A DNA stretch of 19,056 nucleotides. It comes from Thiotrichaceae bacterium (lineage in GTDB: Bacteria > Pseudomonadota > Gammaproteobacteria > Thiotrichales > Thiotrichaceae). The stretch covers positions 1 through 19,056 of the forward strand of contig JALVDQ010000003.1 in assembly GCA_027008885.1 (NCBI GenBank). The letters run 5' to 3'. Made by a program: the position numbers and the translations under genes. Positions 6,556-14,389 of this stretch are shown here, piece after piece (position 1 is the stretch's first letter; every line of letters starts with the position of its first letter). Under the pieces are notes generated by a model. The model made no database searches, had not been told where the DNA came from, and saw only the letters and a program-made list of their open reading frames with translations.

Positions 6556-8166
6556 TCAGCTTTCTACACTTTCAATTTGTTCTGCTGTTTGTTCTGCCGT
6601 GCTTTGCACGCTATCTGAATCAATCTCTGCAAACTGCTTTATTTCTTTTTGAATCCTGGCGTATGCCTGTTCAATTTTATCCAGGTTCTGTTGTTTTAGC
6701 TGTTGTTCCTCTTCAATCTTTTTCAGGCTTGATACTTTAAATGAATGCTCTTCTTCCATTTTCTTTATGCTCTGATCAACAGATAATTGAGCGTTTTCTT
6801 TTGCTTTCTTTAGTTCAAGCAGATCTTTATCCAGCTGTGACAGGATTTGATTAAGCTTTTCCTGCCTTTGTTCCAGTTGTTGTATGTCTTTATGTTTTAA
6901 TTCTTCCACTTCCTTTTTTTGACGCTTAATTTGTTCCTGTCTCAAATTGGCATTTTCTATTTGTTTGCGGTTTGCCTCCAAACTGTCCTGAATATTGTGT
7001 AATTCAGTCTTTTTCTGCTGCTTTTTATCCAGCAGTTTTTGAATATCCTGCTTTGCCAGTTCTACCTGCTGCTCCAGTTCCTCAAGTTCCTGCTGGCGTG
7101 ACTGCTGTTGTTCGTCCAGTTGCTTGATATCAAGAGTAACAAAGCGTTTCTTTTGTTCAAGCTGCTGGATCTGTTCTTCTTCGTGCGCCTTGTCTTCACT
7201 TTTCTTTTGATCAAGTTTGTGGCTCACTTGCTCCATTTGCTCAAGCTCTTCGCGCTTGATTTTTAGTTGCTTTAATATCTCGTCCAATTCAAGCTTTCTG
7301 CTGTTGATTTCTTCCTGCTTGATTTCTTCCTGACGTTGCTTTTCAGCCTTGAGTTGTTCCTGTTCCTGTTGTTTTAATGACTGATATTGCTTTAGCTGCT
7401 GGATTCCCTGTCTGGTTAAACTGGCACGCTCATTAAGCTGTTTGATTTCCAGACGAAGCAATTTTTGCTCAAATTCCAGTTGCTTTAGATCCTGTTTTTT
7501 CAGTTGCTTGTATAAATCATTTTTTGGCGTATGAGCAGCTGCCGCCTGGGTGGTGTCTGCCCTGCCTTCTTCTGTCGCCTGGCTAATTTCAGGGGTATTC
7601 TTCAGGGGCTTTTCTTCAGACGGGTGAGTTTGTTTATTAGTTTGCACAGAACTATCGGTTTGCACAGAATTAGTAGTTTGCGGCGAGTTAGTTGGCAGTG
7701 CTTCGCTGTCTGACGATTCCAGCTCCCTGATTAAATTATCCACTTGTTCATCTGCCATTTTTTCTGCGCGCGCTGGCATATTCTGGAGAATTTCCTTTGC
7801 CTTCTGCAACTCTGTTATCAATGCCTGCGAGTGGGATTCCAGCTCAATATAATAATCCTGAAGCTCATCTTGCGTCTTGGGATTATAAATTTTAAGTGTT
7901 TCGTGGTAGAGCGTGCTATAGGCAGCATGTGATTTTTCATGCAGGCTAACAACTTCCTTGAACCAGTCGTCATCTTTAAAAACCTGCCCCTCCGAATACA
8001 GCCAGATACCCAAATTACATTCAGTATGTGCAACGGGTTCTCTCGCCTGATCCGTATTTTCCCCATCGAGTAACAAGCGACCATGTTCCAGCCAGTTTTC
8101 TGATTCTTTTCGAGCCGCTTCTATCGTTTCAATCGCAACTATTTTTTTTTCTTCTGAATTTTTCAT
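6556..8166 (-). CDS. CZB-domain protein with long coiled coil
   Basis: A soluble protein of 536 residues. Residues 10-95 resemble a chemoreceptor zinc-binding (CZB) domain: a W at 25, HTECNLGIW (47-55, with Cys50) and LHEKSH (75-80). CZB domains bind zinc and sense zinc or oxidants in chemoreceptors and diguanylate cyclases such as DgcZ. By comparison with DgcZ, the first zinc His is replaced here by Ser22. Residues about 150-230 are a Thr/Ser/Gln-rich linker with 6-residue repeats, and about 235-520 is a Gln/Lys/Glu-rich heptad coiled coil. No membrane segment, signalling domain or catalytic domain is seen. The ATG at 8166 is preferred over 8232 because it starts close to the domain; neither has a strong ribosome-binding site. 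It diverges from the FNR-like gene. Function unknown. Confidence 0.7.
   Translation of the reverse strand: MKNSEEKKIVAIETIEAARKESENWLEHGRLLLDGENTDQAREPVAHTECNLGIWLYSEGQVFKDDDWFKEVVSLHEKSHAAYSTLYHETLKIYNPKTQDELQDYYIELESHSQALITELQKAKEILQNMPARAEKMADEQVDNLIRELESSDSEALPTNSPQTTNSVQTDSSVQTNKQTHPSEEKPLKNTPEISQATEEGRADTTQAAAAHTPKNDLYKQLKKQDLKQLEFEQKLLRLEIKQLNERASLTRQGIQQLKQYQSLKQQEQEQLKAEKQRQEEIKQEEINSRKLELDEILKQLKIKREELEQMEQVSHKLDQKKSEDKAHEEEQIQQLEQKKRFVTLDIKQLDEQQQSRQQELEELEQQVELAKQDIQKLLDKKQQKKTELHNIQDSLEANRKQIENANLRQEQIKRQKKEVEELKHKDIQQLEQRQEKLNQILSQLDKDLLELKKAKENAQLSVDQSIKKMEEEHSFKVSSLKKIEEEQQLKQQNLDKIEQAYARIQKEIKQFAEIDSDSVQSTAEQTAEQIESVES
7640..7687 (-). repeat. 18-bp tandem coding repeat in the CZB protein linker
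   Basis: GTTTGCACAGAA occurs at 7640-7651 and 7658-7669 and a decayed third unit (GTTTGCGGCGAG) at 7676-7687, with an exact 18-bp period. It encodes the repeating VQT-type hexapeptides of the flexible linker between the CZB domain and the coiled coil. Unit number could vary between strains. Confidence 0.65.
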
Positions 8167-8318
8167 TTTGGTCAAATAACCTGAATTATAATTATTAAGA
8201 TTCTGTCCGGGAATAATGAGCCTGCAACTCATATTCTGGATACGCTTTAATAATTCTATGTCAGTTGCCTGTTATAAGCAAAAGCATTAGATTAGCGGTA
8301 GCACAGGATTCAGCCCCC

Positions 8319-8346
8319 TGCCCTTTGCCCTCTGTCCTCTGTCTTC
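8319..8346 (+). repeat. Tandem 7-bp repeat (TGYCCTC)4
   Basis: Four degenerate units, TGCCCTT, TGCCCTC, TGTCCTC and TGTCTTC, run without gaps and end 5 bp before poly-C repeat copy C. The same pairing occurs at 12283-12354. It lies in the divergent gap between the CZB gene and the FNR-like gene. Confidence 0.75.
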
Positions 8347-8351
8347 TGCTA

Positions 8352-8380
8352 CCCATCCCCCCCTGTTTTTAATACTTTTA
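8352..8380 (+). repeat. Poly-C/poly-T dispersed repeat, copy C
   Basis: CCCAT, a C7 tract, TG, a T5 tract, then AATACTTTTA. It lies about 90 bp upstream of the FNR-like gene, in the divergent promoter region. Confidence 0.8.
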
Positions 8381-8466
8381 GCGAAAACAGTTCGGTTATG
8401 GGTATATTAGTAAAAAACCAGTTAATAATACTTGCCTTATGCCACAAAAAAACTTAGTCTGGAGGT

Positions 8467-9213
8467 ATGCTTCCACGTATCACAAATTTCAACCAGAACG
8501 CAATCGGCTGCGACGCTTGTAGCCTGAATAATATCTGTATTCCCAATGGTCTTTCTGCGTCTGAAATAAAAGAACTGGAGGCGTCCATTGATAAAACAGT
8601 GAAAGTCAAAAAGAAAGATGCCATTTTTCGTTCCAACCACCAGATGGAAGGTATCTATGCAGTAAAATCCGGAGCTATAAAAACATCAATTGCCAATAAG
8701 GATGGTCAGGAGCAGGTTCTTGAGTTTCACCTGCCAGGTGATATGCTGGGTTTTGATGCGTTCAGTACGGGTTCACACACCTGCGATGCAATCGCGCTTG
8801 AAGATACCCTGCTTTGCAAAATTCCGGTCGAAGTGTTTGATAATCTTTGTGAGCGTCTGCCGGGTTTAAGAAAGGAGCTTCGGCATCAGGTTGGCAAGGA
8901 AATTGCCCATAATCAACGCCTGCTACTGTCACTGGGACAACAGCAAACGGATGAACGCCTTGCCAATTTCCTCCTGCAAGTTTCCAGTCATTACCAGTCG
9001 CGTGGTTTTTCCAATAAGGAGTTTGTGCTTCCCATGTCACGTCAGGATCTTTCAAATTATCTTGGTATGGCGGTAGAAACATTAAGCCGCATCATTTCCC
9101 GCATGACGGATGACAATATCATCAAGGTTGAAAGACGCATGGTGATTATTTCCAATATGGACAAGCTGAAATTACTGGCTCACTCAGCCTGTCGGGCTAA
9201 AAGTTCTTCATAA
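8467..9213 (+). CDS. fnr: FNR-type oxygen-responsive transcription regulator
   Basis: A 248-residue CRP/FNR-family regulator of the true FNR class. Four cysteines match the [4Fe-4S] ligands of E. coli FNR: Cys15, Cys18 and Cys24 in CDACSLNNIC, and Cys117 in LLCKIP (E. coli Cys122). A cyclic-nucleotide-type barrel spans about 30-130, a dimer helix about 132-158 and a winged helix about 160-240. The recognition helix MAVETLSR keeps Glu204, Ser207 and Arg208, which read TTGAT half-sites in FNR. The protein should bind DNA without oxygen and lose the cluster in air. The ATG at 8467 is the only in-frame ATG before Cys15, yet GGAGG at 8461-8465 leaves a gap of only one base. The gene symbol reflects the class; a paralogue name is possible. 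Confidence 0.92.
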   Translation: MLPRITNFNQNAIGCDACSLNNICIPNGLSASEIKELEASIDKTVKVKKKDAIFRSNHQMEGIYAVKSGAIKTSIANKDGQEQVLEFHLPGDMLGFDAFSTGSHTCDAIALEDTLLCKIPVEVFDNLCERLPGLRKELRHQVGKEIAHNQRLLLSLGQQQTDERLANFLLQVSSHYQSRGFSNKEFVLPMSRQDLSNYLGMAVETLSRIISRMTDDNIIKVERRMVIISNMDKLKLLAHSACRAKSSS

Positions 9214-9227
9214 ACATACCATACCAA

Positions 9228-9256
9228 CCCACCCCCCCTGTTTTACTATATTTTCT
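9228..9256 (+). repeat. Poly-C/poly-T dispersed repeat, copy D
   Basis: The most diverged copy: CCCA, C7 (without the T after CCCA), TG, T4, then ACTATATTTTCT. It starts 14 bp after the stop of the FNR-like gene. No clear terminator or promoter was recognised in the rest of the 212-bp gap before ppc. Confidence 0.7.
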
Positions 9257-9425
9257 TTGCTTTAGGGCTTTTTCTTAGTAGCATTGATTAAAAACGTGGT
9301 ATGACTCAAATCTGTGTTTTACAGCTCGGCTTCGTTAAATTACGCTGCTCTAATCCAGACCGCGCATTGAGTCAATCAACAGGTTTAAACCACTACCAAA
9401 AGTATATCCAGACAAACTATTCACT

Positions 9426-12239
9426 ATGAAAAAAAATATTCAAAATTCAGCTTTTCCAGAAAATGTTAAATCGCTTCAAGAACAGGTACGCATTGTCGGT
9501 CACTTGCTAGGAGAGGTGCTCAGGGAACAGGAGGGCGAAGAGGTCTTTGCTGCGGTTGAGCATTTACGCAGTGGCTATATTTCACTGCGGCATGAAGATG
9601 ATGATAACAAGCGCCAGCAGCTCATGGCTTATATTGAAACACTGGACAGGCATAAATTAAAACAGGTAACACGCGCCTTTAATGTGTTTTATGTGTTATC
9701 CAATATTGTTGAAGAAGATTTTCTGCATCGTGAACGCCGTAAACTCTATCGCAGTGGGCATGACTACCTGTGGAAAGGCTCATTTTTAGGCACGGTGAAA
9801 AAACTAAAGGAGGAAGGCATGTCAGCCGCAGACATGCAAAAAATCATTAACGAGCTGCGTTATACGCCCGTATTCACCGCGCACCCGACAGAAGCTCGGC
9901 GACGCACCATGATGACACTGCAACGCCGTATTTTTCTGGTTATTGACCAGTTAAATGATTGTGAGCTAAACGATGAGGAACGCGGCTCCATAATGCACCA
10001 GCTCAAGGCACACATTCAGTTGCTTTGGCGAACCAGCGAAGTCAGGCACAGCAAGCCTTCAGTGGAAGATGAGGTAAAATACGGTCTGTTTTATTTTCAT
10101 GCCAGCCTGTTTGAAGCGATCCCTATGGTTTACCGCTATTTTGAACGCGCCAGCCGCAAGGTTTACGGACGCAAGCAAATTGAAATACCGTCACTTCTTA
10201 AATTTGGCTCATGGATTGGTGGTGATCGTGATGGCAACCCTTTTGTTACGCCTGATGTCACGCGCAATGCAATCCGCCTGCACATGCAGGAAGCATTGCA
10301 GGAATATCACAGGCGCATCATTAATTTGCGCAGTGTCCTCTCGCATGACCTTGATTTTATTACCCCTGATCAGGCGTTTACAGAGTCTCTTGAGCGTGAT
10401 GAAAAAGAGCTGGGCAAACTTGCATTTAAAAAAAAGCCGGGACTCTTTTCTACAGAACCCTATCGGCGCAAGTTGCAGTTTATTGCTTTTCGCCTGAATG
10501 CCAATCTCAAATATGTGCAGTCACGCATTAAGGGAAAATATGCCCCCAGAGCAATCGGTGCCTACCAAACAATTACAGATTTTCTAAATGATTTATACCT
10601 GATTCGTGAATCCTTAATCAGCCATAATGATGAGAATATCGCAAAACATGAACTCAAGGATTTGATTCGTCTCGCTGAAACCTGTGGCTTTTCTTTATAC
10701 GAGCTTGACATCAGACAGGAATCAACGGTTCACACCGACACCGTCAATGAGGTTTTAAAGCAGTTTCTTCCAGAGCTGGATTATTTTGCGCTTGCCGAAC
10801 AGGAAAAACTGGAATTGCTCTCAAGCCTGATTCAGAGAAGAAATCTGCCCAGCCCAAACCCGGAGTCACTCTCGGCAAAATCGCTGGAGACACTCGAATT
10901 ATTTCACACCATGCTGCAAATGCGTGAGGAAACCGGCGACCAGATCTTTGGCACCTATGTAATCTCGATGACACATGCCGCCAGCCATGTGATGGAAGTC
11001 ATGTTTCTGGCTCGCCTTGCCGGACTTGTCGGGATTAAGGAAGACGAGGAGGTATTCTGTAATATCCAGATCTCTCCCCTGTTTGAAACCATTGAAGACC
11101 TCCAGCACATTAGCGAAGTGCTTGGTAATCTCTTTGAAAATGAACAGTATATGAGGCTACTCAAGGCTTCTGGCAATCTGCAAGAGGTGATGCTGGGCTA
11201 TTCTGATTCGTGTAAAGATGGCGGCATCCTGGCTTCACAATGGAATTTGTATAACGCACAGCGGCAGGTAACTGATCTTACAGAAAAATATGGCGTAAAA
11301 TGTCGCATGTTCCACGGTCGTGGCGGCACCATTGGTCGCGGCGGTGGACCTACCCATGAAGCCATAATTTCACAACCACCAGATACCGTTAACGGACAAA
11401 TCAAGTTTACCGAACAGGGTGAAGTTCTTTCAAACAAATACAGCAACGTGGAAACTGCGGTGTATGAATTAAGCGTTGGTATTACGGGACTATTGAAAGC
11501 AAGTCAGTCGATTGTGAAAAAGCAGGGACAATATTCCAGGGCTTATCATACGGCAATGGAAAAAATCGCACGCGCCGGCGAAGACAGCTACCGTGACCTG
11601 ACAGACAGAACCGCAAAGTTTCAGGACTATTTCTACGAAAATACGCCGGTCATAGAAATCGGACAGCTCAATATAGGTTCACGTCCTTCACATCGAAAAG
11701 TGGATCGCTCCAAGGCATCCATTCGTGCAATACCCTGGGTTTTTGGCTGGGCGCAAGCCAGACATACCCTGCCCGCCTGGTACGGGATTGGTTCAGCACT
11801 GCAAAAAATACGCCAACAACAGGGTGATGAACTGTTAAGAGAGATGTACCAGCAATGGCCATTTTTCAGATCATTATTAAGCAATGTGCAAATGGCATTA
11901 TTTAAGGCACAGATGGATATTGCCAAAGAATATGCAGGGCTTTGGAATGAGCATGAAACATCCATGAGTATCTATAAAAAAATAGCGGATGAATATTACC
12001 GCACAGCCAGGGAAGTACTGAATGTCGCACAAATTGATTCATTAATGGCAGAAACACCGTTATTACAATACTCACTGCTACGCCGTGAACCTTATCTTGA
12101 TCCACTCAATCACATCCAGATCACCGTGTTACGTCGTCATCGTGAGTATCTTGCCAAAAACGGGGAAGAGTCCCCCTGGCTTGATGAATTGCTGCTGACT
12201 ATTAATGCGATTGCAGCAGGAATGCGTAATACGGGCTAA
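9426..12239 (+). CDS. ppc: Phosphoenolpyruvate carboxylase
   Basis: It adds bicarbonate to phosphoenolpyruvate to give oxaloacetate, refilling C4 acids for biosynthesis; this is the main anaplerotic enzyme in many autotrophs. At 937 residues it is somewhat longer than E. coli PEPC (883). Signatures are the catalytic His153 in VFTAHPTEARRR, GSWIGGDRDGNPFVT, GYSDSCKDGGILASQW, the glycine loop FHGRGGTIGRGGGPTHEA, and the C-terminal AGMRNTG. The Arg in HGRGG and the Asn of the last NTG correspond to residues of the aspartate feedback site in E. coli PEPC, so allosteric control may be kept. There is no Shine-Dalgarno sequence before the ATG. It is convergent with the dsr cluster. Confidence 0.96.
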   Translation: MKKNIQNSAFPENVKSLQEQVRIVGHLLGEVLREQEGEEVFAAVEHLRSGYISLRHEDDDNKRQQLMAYIETLDRHKLKQVTRAFNVFYVLSNIVEEDFLHRERRKLYRSGHDYLWKGSFLGTVKKLKEEGMSAADMQKIINELRYTPVFTAHPTEARRRTMMTLQRRIFLVIDQLNDCELNDEERGSIMHQLKAHIQLLWRTSEVRHSKPSVEDEVKYGLFYFHASLFEAIPMVYRYFERASRKVYGRKQIEIPSLLKFGSWIGGDRDGNPFVTPDVTRNAIRLHMQEALQEYHRRIINLRSVLSHDLDFITPDQAFTESLERDEKELGKLAFKKKPGLFSTEPYRRKLQFIAFRLNANLKYVQSRIKGKYAPRAIGAYQTITDFLNDLYLIRESLISHNDENIAKHELKDLIRLAETCGFSLYELDIRQESTVHTDTVNEVLKQFLPELDYFALAEQEKLELLSSLIQRRNLPSPNPESLSAKSLETLELFHTMLQMREETGDQIFGTYVISMTHAASHVMEVMFLARLAGLVGIKEDEEVFCNIQISPLFETIEDLQHISEVLGNLFENEQYMRLLKASGNLQEVMLGYSDSCKDGGILASQWNLYNAQRQVTDLTEKYGVKCRMFHGRGGTIGRGGGPTHEAIISQPPDTVNGQIKFTEQGEVLSNKYSNVETAVYELSVGITGLLKASQSIVKKQGQYSRAYHTAMEKIARAGEDSYRDLTDRTAKFQDYFYENTPVIEIGQLNIGSRPSHRKVDRSKASIRAIPWVFGWAQARHTLPAWYGIGSALQKIRQQQGDELLREMYQQWPFFRSLLSNVQMALFKAQMDIAKEYAGLWNEHETSMSIYKKIADEYYRTAREVLNVAQIDSLMAETPLLQYSLLRREPYLDPLNHIQITVLRRHREYLAKNGEESPWLDELLLTINAIAAGMRNTG

Positions 12240-12282
12240 TCTTGTCCCGTATTCCGCGGGGCTTCATGCGGGCTACGTTGGC

Positions 12283-12317
12283 TGCCCTCTGCCCTCTGTC
12301 CTCTGTCCTCTGTCCTC
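12283..12317 (+). repeat. Tandem 7-bp repeat (TGYCCTC)5
   Basis: Five gapless units, two of TGCCCTC and three of TGTCCTC, begin 43 bp after the ppc stop and end 7 bp before poly-C repeat copy E. This is the same composite arrangement as at 8319-8380. The last three units are identical, suggesting recent slippage. Confidence 0.85.
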
Positions 12318-12324
12318 AGAAACA

Positions 12325-12354
12325 CCCATCCCCCCTGTTTTTTATATATTTTTA
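12325..12354 (+). repeat. Poly-C/poly-T dispersed repeat, copy E
   Basis: CCCAT, C6, TG, T6, then ATATATTTTTAA. Its last two bases overlap the first bases of the ppc/dsr terminator stem. Confidence 0.8.
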
Positions 12355-12394
12355 AACAATAAAAGCCACTGAAATCAGTGGCTTTTATTGTTTA
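12353..12394. terminator. Bidirectional terminator between ppc and the dsr cluster
   Basis: A perfect 20-bp inverted repeat (12353-12372 with 12375-12394) has the core AAAAGCCACTGA / TCAGTGGCTTTT. The GC-rich middle is flanked by A-rich and T-rich ends, so a transcript from either direction forms a hairpin followed by a U-rich run. It lies 27 nt past the dsrP stop and 113 nt past the ppc stop and should end both transcripts. Confidence 0.9.
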
Positions 12395-12421
12395 TGCGGG
12401 AGAGAGCTGAGAGTTATAAAA

Positions 12422-13639
12422 TTATTTCTTGTGTGGATCTATAACTGCATCAGCAAGTGATACTGGTAGTATTTTAAATATTTTCATGGCAAAAATAACC
12501 ATCGCTATTGCAAGTGCAAATCCACCAATTCCAAGCAGGAACTCGGGCATGGTTGCGCTGTAATCATTGATCACTCCATCATAAAAGCTGCTGGAAACTT
12601 CCGCATTAGGGAAAAGTACCAGCGGATAAGACTGACCACCAATAAGAATCACATAAATCTGAATCATGCCACCAATCACAGCAAGAAGCGCGGCAGCAAC
12701 CAGTGCGGTGCGATTATTCGCTAATTTTTTGCACCAGATAAGAAACAGCGGAATTAAACTGCCCAGAAGAATCTGTCCATACCAGAAAAGGTGTGAAATC
12801 TTTCCACCACCTGCCAATACAAAGGCTTCTACGCCATGATGCTCGGTTGCATACAAATTTGCCAAATGACGAACCAGTTCAAAGAAAAGAGTCAATGAAA
12901 TGAAAATAGCCAGGGTATAGCGTAGTCTGTTCAGAATTGAATCACCCAATTCACGACCGGTTAGCTTGAATGTCGCCATAATCAAGAGCGTATAGATGGC
13001 TGTACCAAAGACATACGAGGCAATAATAAACAGTGGTGCCAGGATTGCAGCATCATAATATTGACGTGCGACCAAAAAGCCGAAGATTGAGCCTGTACCC
13101 ATGGTTAGTATAAAACGCCATGCCATATTTGCGTAGCCAACTGGCTTGTAAAAAGATTTGGCAATTTTGCTGCGATCCATCATCGCCCACAGATAAGCAA
13201 CCAGGATAGCGATAAAGCCGGAGTAAAGGATCATGTTCCAGGCAAAAATGGACTTGAAATTAAGATGACCCTTTGCCATTTCAATGACATGTCCCATATC
13301 GCCGAGATCCAGCAATAAGACCACTAATCCGCCCACCAGCAGGGAAGCCGCCAAAATAGCTGACAAGCGCCCCAGGGGTTGGTAGATGGTCTTGCCAAAA
13401 ACGGTTCCGATGGTGGCAATATTCGCTGCGCCAGAGGCTGCTACAATTAAAAAGATAGCGAAAACGTGTGGCATTCCCCAAACGATTTGATTGTTCATGC
13501 CTGTAACATAATGACCATGGTGATGCATATAGGTAAATGCCCATAAACCGAGCAAAATCAATCCACCGAAAGCACCTAAAATACCCCAGTAGCCTATGCC
13601 ATTATTTTTTACTTCACTAAAAACTGCTTTTGTAGCCAT
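12422..13639 (-). CDS. dsrP: DsrP, NrfD-like membrane subunit of the Dsr complex
   Basis: DsrP is the integral membrane quinone-interacting subunit of DsrMKJOP. The 405 residues form about ten hydrophobic helices of the NrfD/PsrC type, starting with GYWGILGAFGGLILLGLWAF at about 17-36. A conserved-looking NNQIVWGMP segment follows the first helix, and charged or His residues lie at helix ends. With periplasmic DsrO it would move electrons between DsrJ/DsrO and the quinone pool. It starts 12 bp after dsrO, with AGGAAG as ribosome-binding site. It is the last gene of this transcript: a strong terminator follows, with no dsrN, dsrR or dsrS behind it. Confidence 0.94.
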   Translation of the reverse strand: MATKAVFSEVKNNGIGYWGILGAFGGLILLGLWAFTYMHHHGHYVTGMNNQIVWGMPHVFAIFLIVAASGAANIATIGTVFGKTIYQPLGRLSAILAASLLVGGLVVLLLDLGDMGHVIEMAKGHLNFKSIFAWNMILYSGFIAILVAYLWAMMDRSKIAKSFYKPVGYANMAWRFILTMGTGSIFGFLVARQYYDAAILAPLFIIASYVFGTAIYTLLIMATFKLTGRELGDSILNRLRYTLAIFISLTLFFELVRHLANLYATEHHGVEAFVLAGGGKISHLFWYGQILLGSLIPLFLIWCKKLANNRTALVAAALLAVIGGMIQIYVILIGGQSYPLVLFPNAEVSSSFYDGVINDYSATMPEFLLGIGGFALAIAMVIFAMKIFKILPVSLADAVIDPHKK

Positions 13640-13651
13640 GCTTATAACTTC

Positions 13652-14389
13652 CTATATGCCCCAATACCGAACGCCAGTATTTAAACCTAGATCAGCACGA
13701 ATTTGCGTACCACCATATTGTTTCAACACTTTACTAATTTTGCTTTCAGGGTCATTCAAATCACCAAACAGTAAAGCTTCAGGAGCAGCGTCAACACATG
13801 CAGGGTTCAAGCCTGCATCCACACGGTTTACACACATATTACAGGATTCAACCGTGCCTTTTCCGCGTGGTGTATCCCACTTTTGGTCAAGCAGTGTTTC
13901 ATGCACAAAACTACGCGCCTTGTAAGGACACGCCATCATGCAATAGCGACAACCAATGCAAACGTGACGATTCACCAAAACGATGCCATCCGCGCGTTTC
14001 ATGGATGCACCAGTAGGACAGACGTCCACACAGGGGGGAGTTTCACAGTGCTGACACATCACCGGCAAACTAAATTCATGTCCGGTTAGTTTTTCTTTAA
14101 CTGTAACCTTGCGAATCCATTGCGCTTTTTGTTGCTCGTTTGAATGTTCTTCTTCACCCCAGCCATGCTCTTTCTTGCAAGCTTCAACGCAAGCGTCGCC
14201 GCCATCAGTCAGCTTGTTGACATCAATCAGCATGCCCCAGCGTACTTTGGAGCTTACTGGCTGATCCGCTGGCTTTGCCTGAACCTCACGCAAGAAAACA
14301 CCCGGTGCAATAGTGACGCTAGCAGCAGTGGCAGAAATTGCACCAATACCACCCAGAAACTTGCGTCGATAAGAATCAATGTTACTCAC
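13652..14389 (-). CDS. dsrO: DsrO, periplasmic iron-sulfur subunit
   Basis: A 245-residue ferredoxin-type protein that should relay electrons between DsrJ and DsrP on the periplasmic side. The N-terminus YRRKFLGG (Arg8-Arg9) followed by a hydrophobic stretch is a Tat export signal, fitting export of a folded cluster protein. Cys groups are CVEAC (67-71), CQHCETPPCVDVC (112-124), CIGCRYCMMAC (144-154) and CNMC...C (183-198), enough for four [4Fe-4S] clusters as in related DmsB/NrfC-type subunits. It starts with GTG, overlaps the end of dsrJ by 8 bp, and has AAGGAG 9 nt upstream, so dsrJ and dsrO are probably translationally coupled. Confidence 0.94.
   Translation of the reverse strand: MSNIDSYRRKFLGGIGAISATAASVTIAPGVFLREVQAKPADQPVSSKVRWGMLIDVNKLTDGGDACVEACKKEHGWGEEEHSNEQQKAQWIRKVTVKEKLTGHEFSLPVMCQHCETPPCVDVCPTGASMKRADGIVLVNRHVCIGCRYCMMACPYKARSFVHETLLDQKWDTPRGKGTVESCNMCVNRVDAGLNPACVDAAPEALLFGDLNDPESKISKVLKQYGGTQIRADLGLNTGVRYWGI

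Noticed and set aside
8230..8232. Upstream ATG as start of the CZB protein
   Set aside because: The extra 22 residues do not look like the domain and have no ribosome-binding site; 8166 preferred but not proven.
9284..9312. ppc promoter with TTGATT as -35
   Set aside because: No acceptable -10 box lies at 16-18 bp spacing.
9367..9379. FNR-box-like TTGAGTCAATCAA upstream of ppc
   Set aside because: It is 13 bp, one base short of the TTGAT-N4-ATCAA spacing, and one half-site is imperfect; not strong enough to call.
1343..12354. Poly-C repeats as true FtsK KOPS sites
   Set aside because: The complement GGGATGGG differs from GGGNAGGG at one fixed base; kept only as a comparison.
1343..12354. 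CRISPR array
   Set aside because: The repeats are kilobases apart, not regularly spaced, and there are no cas genes.
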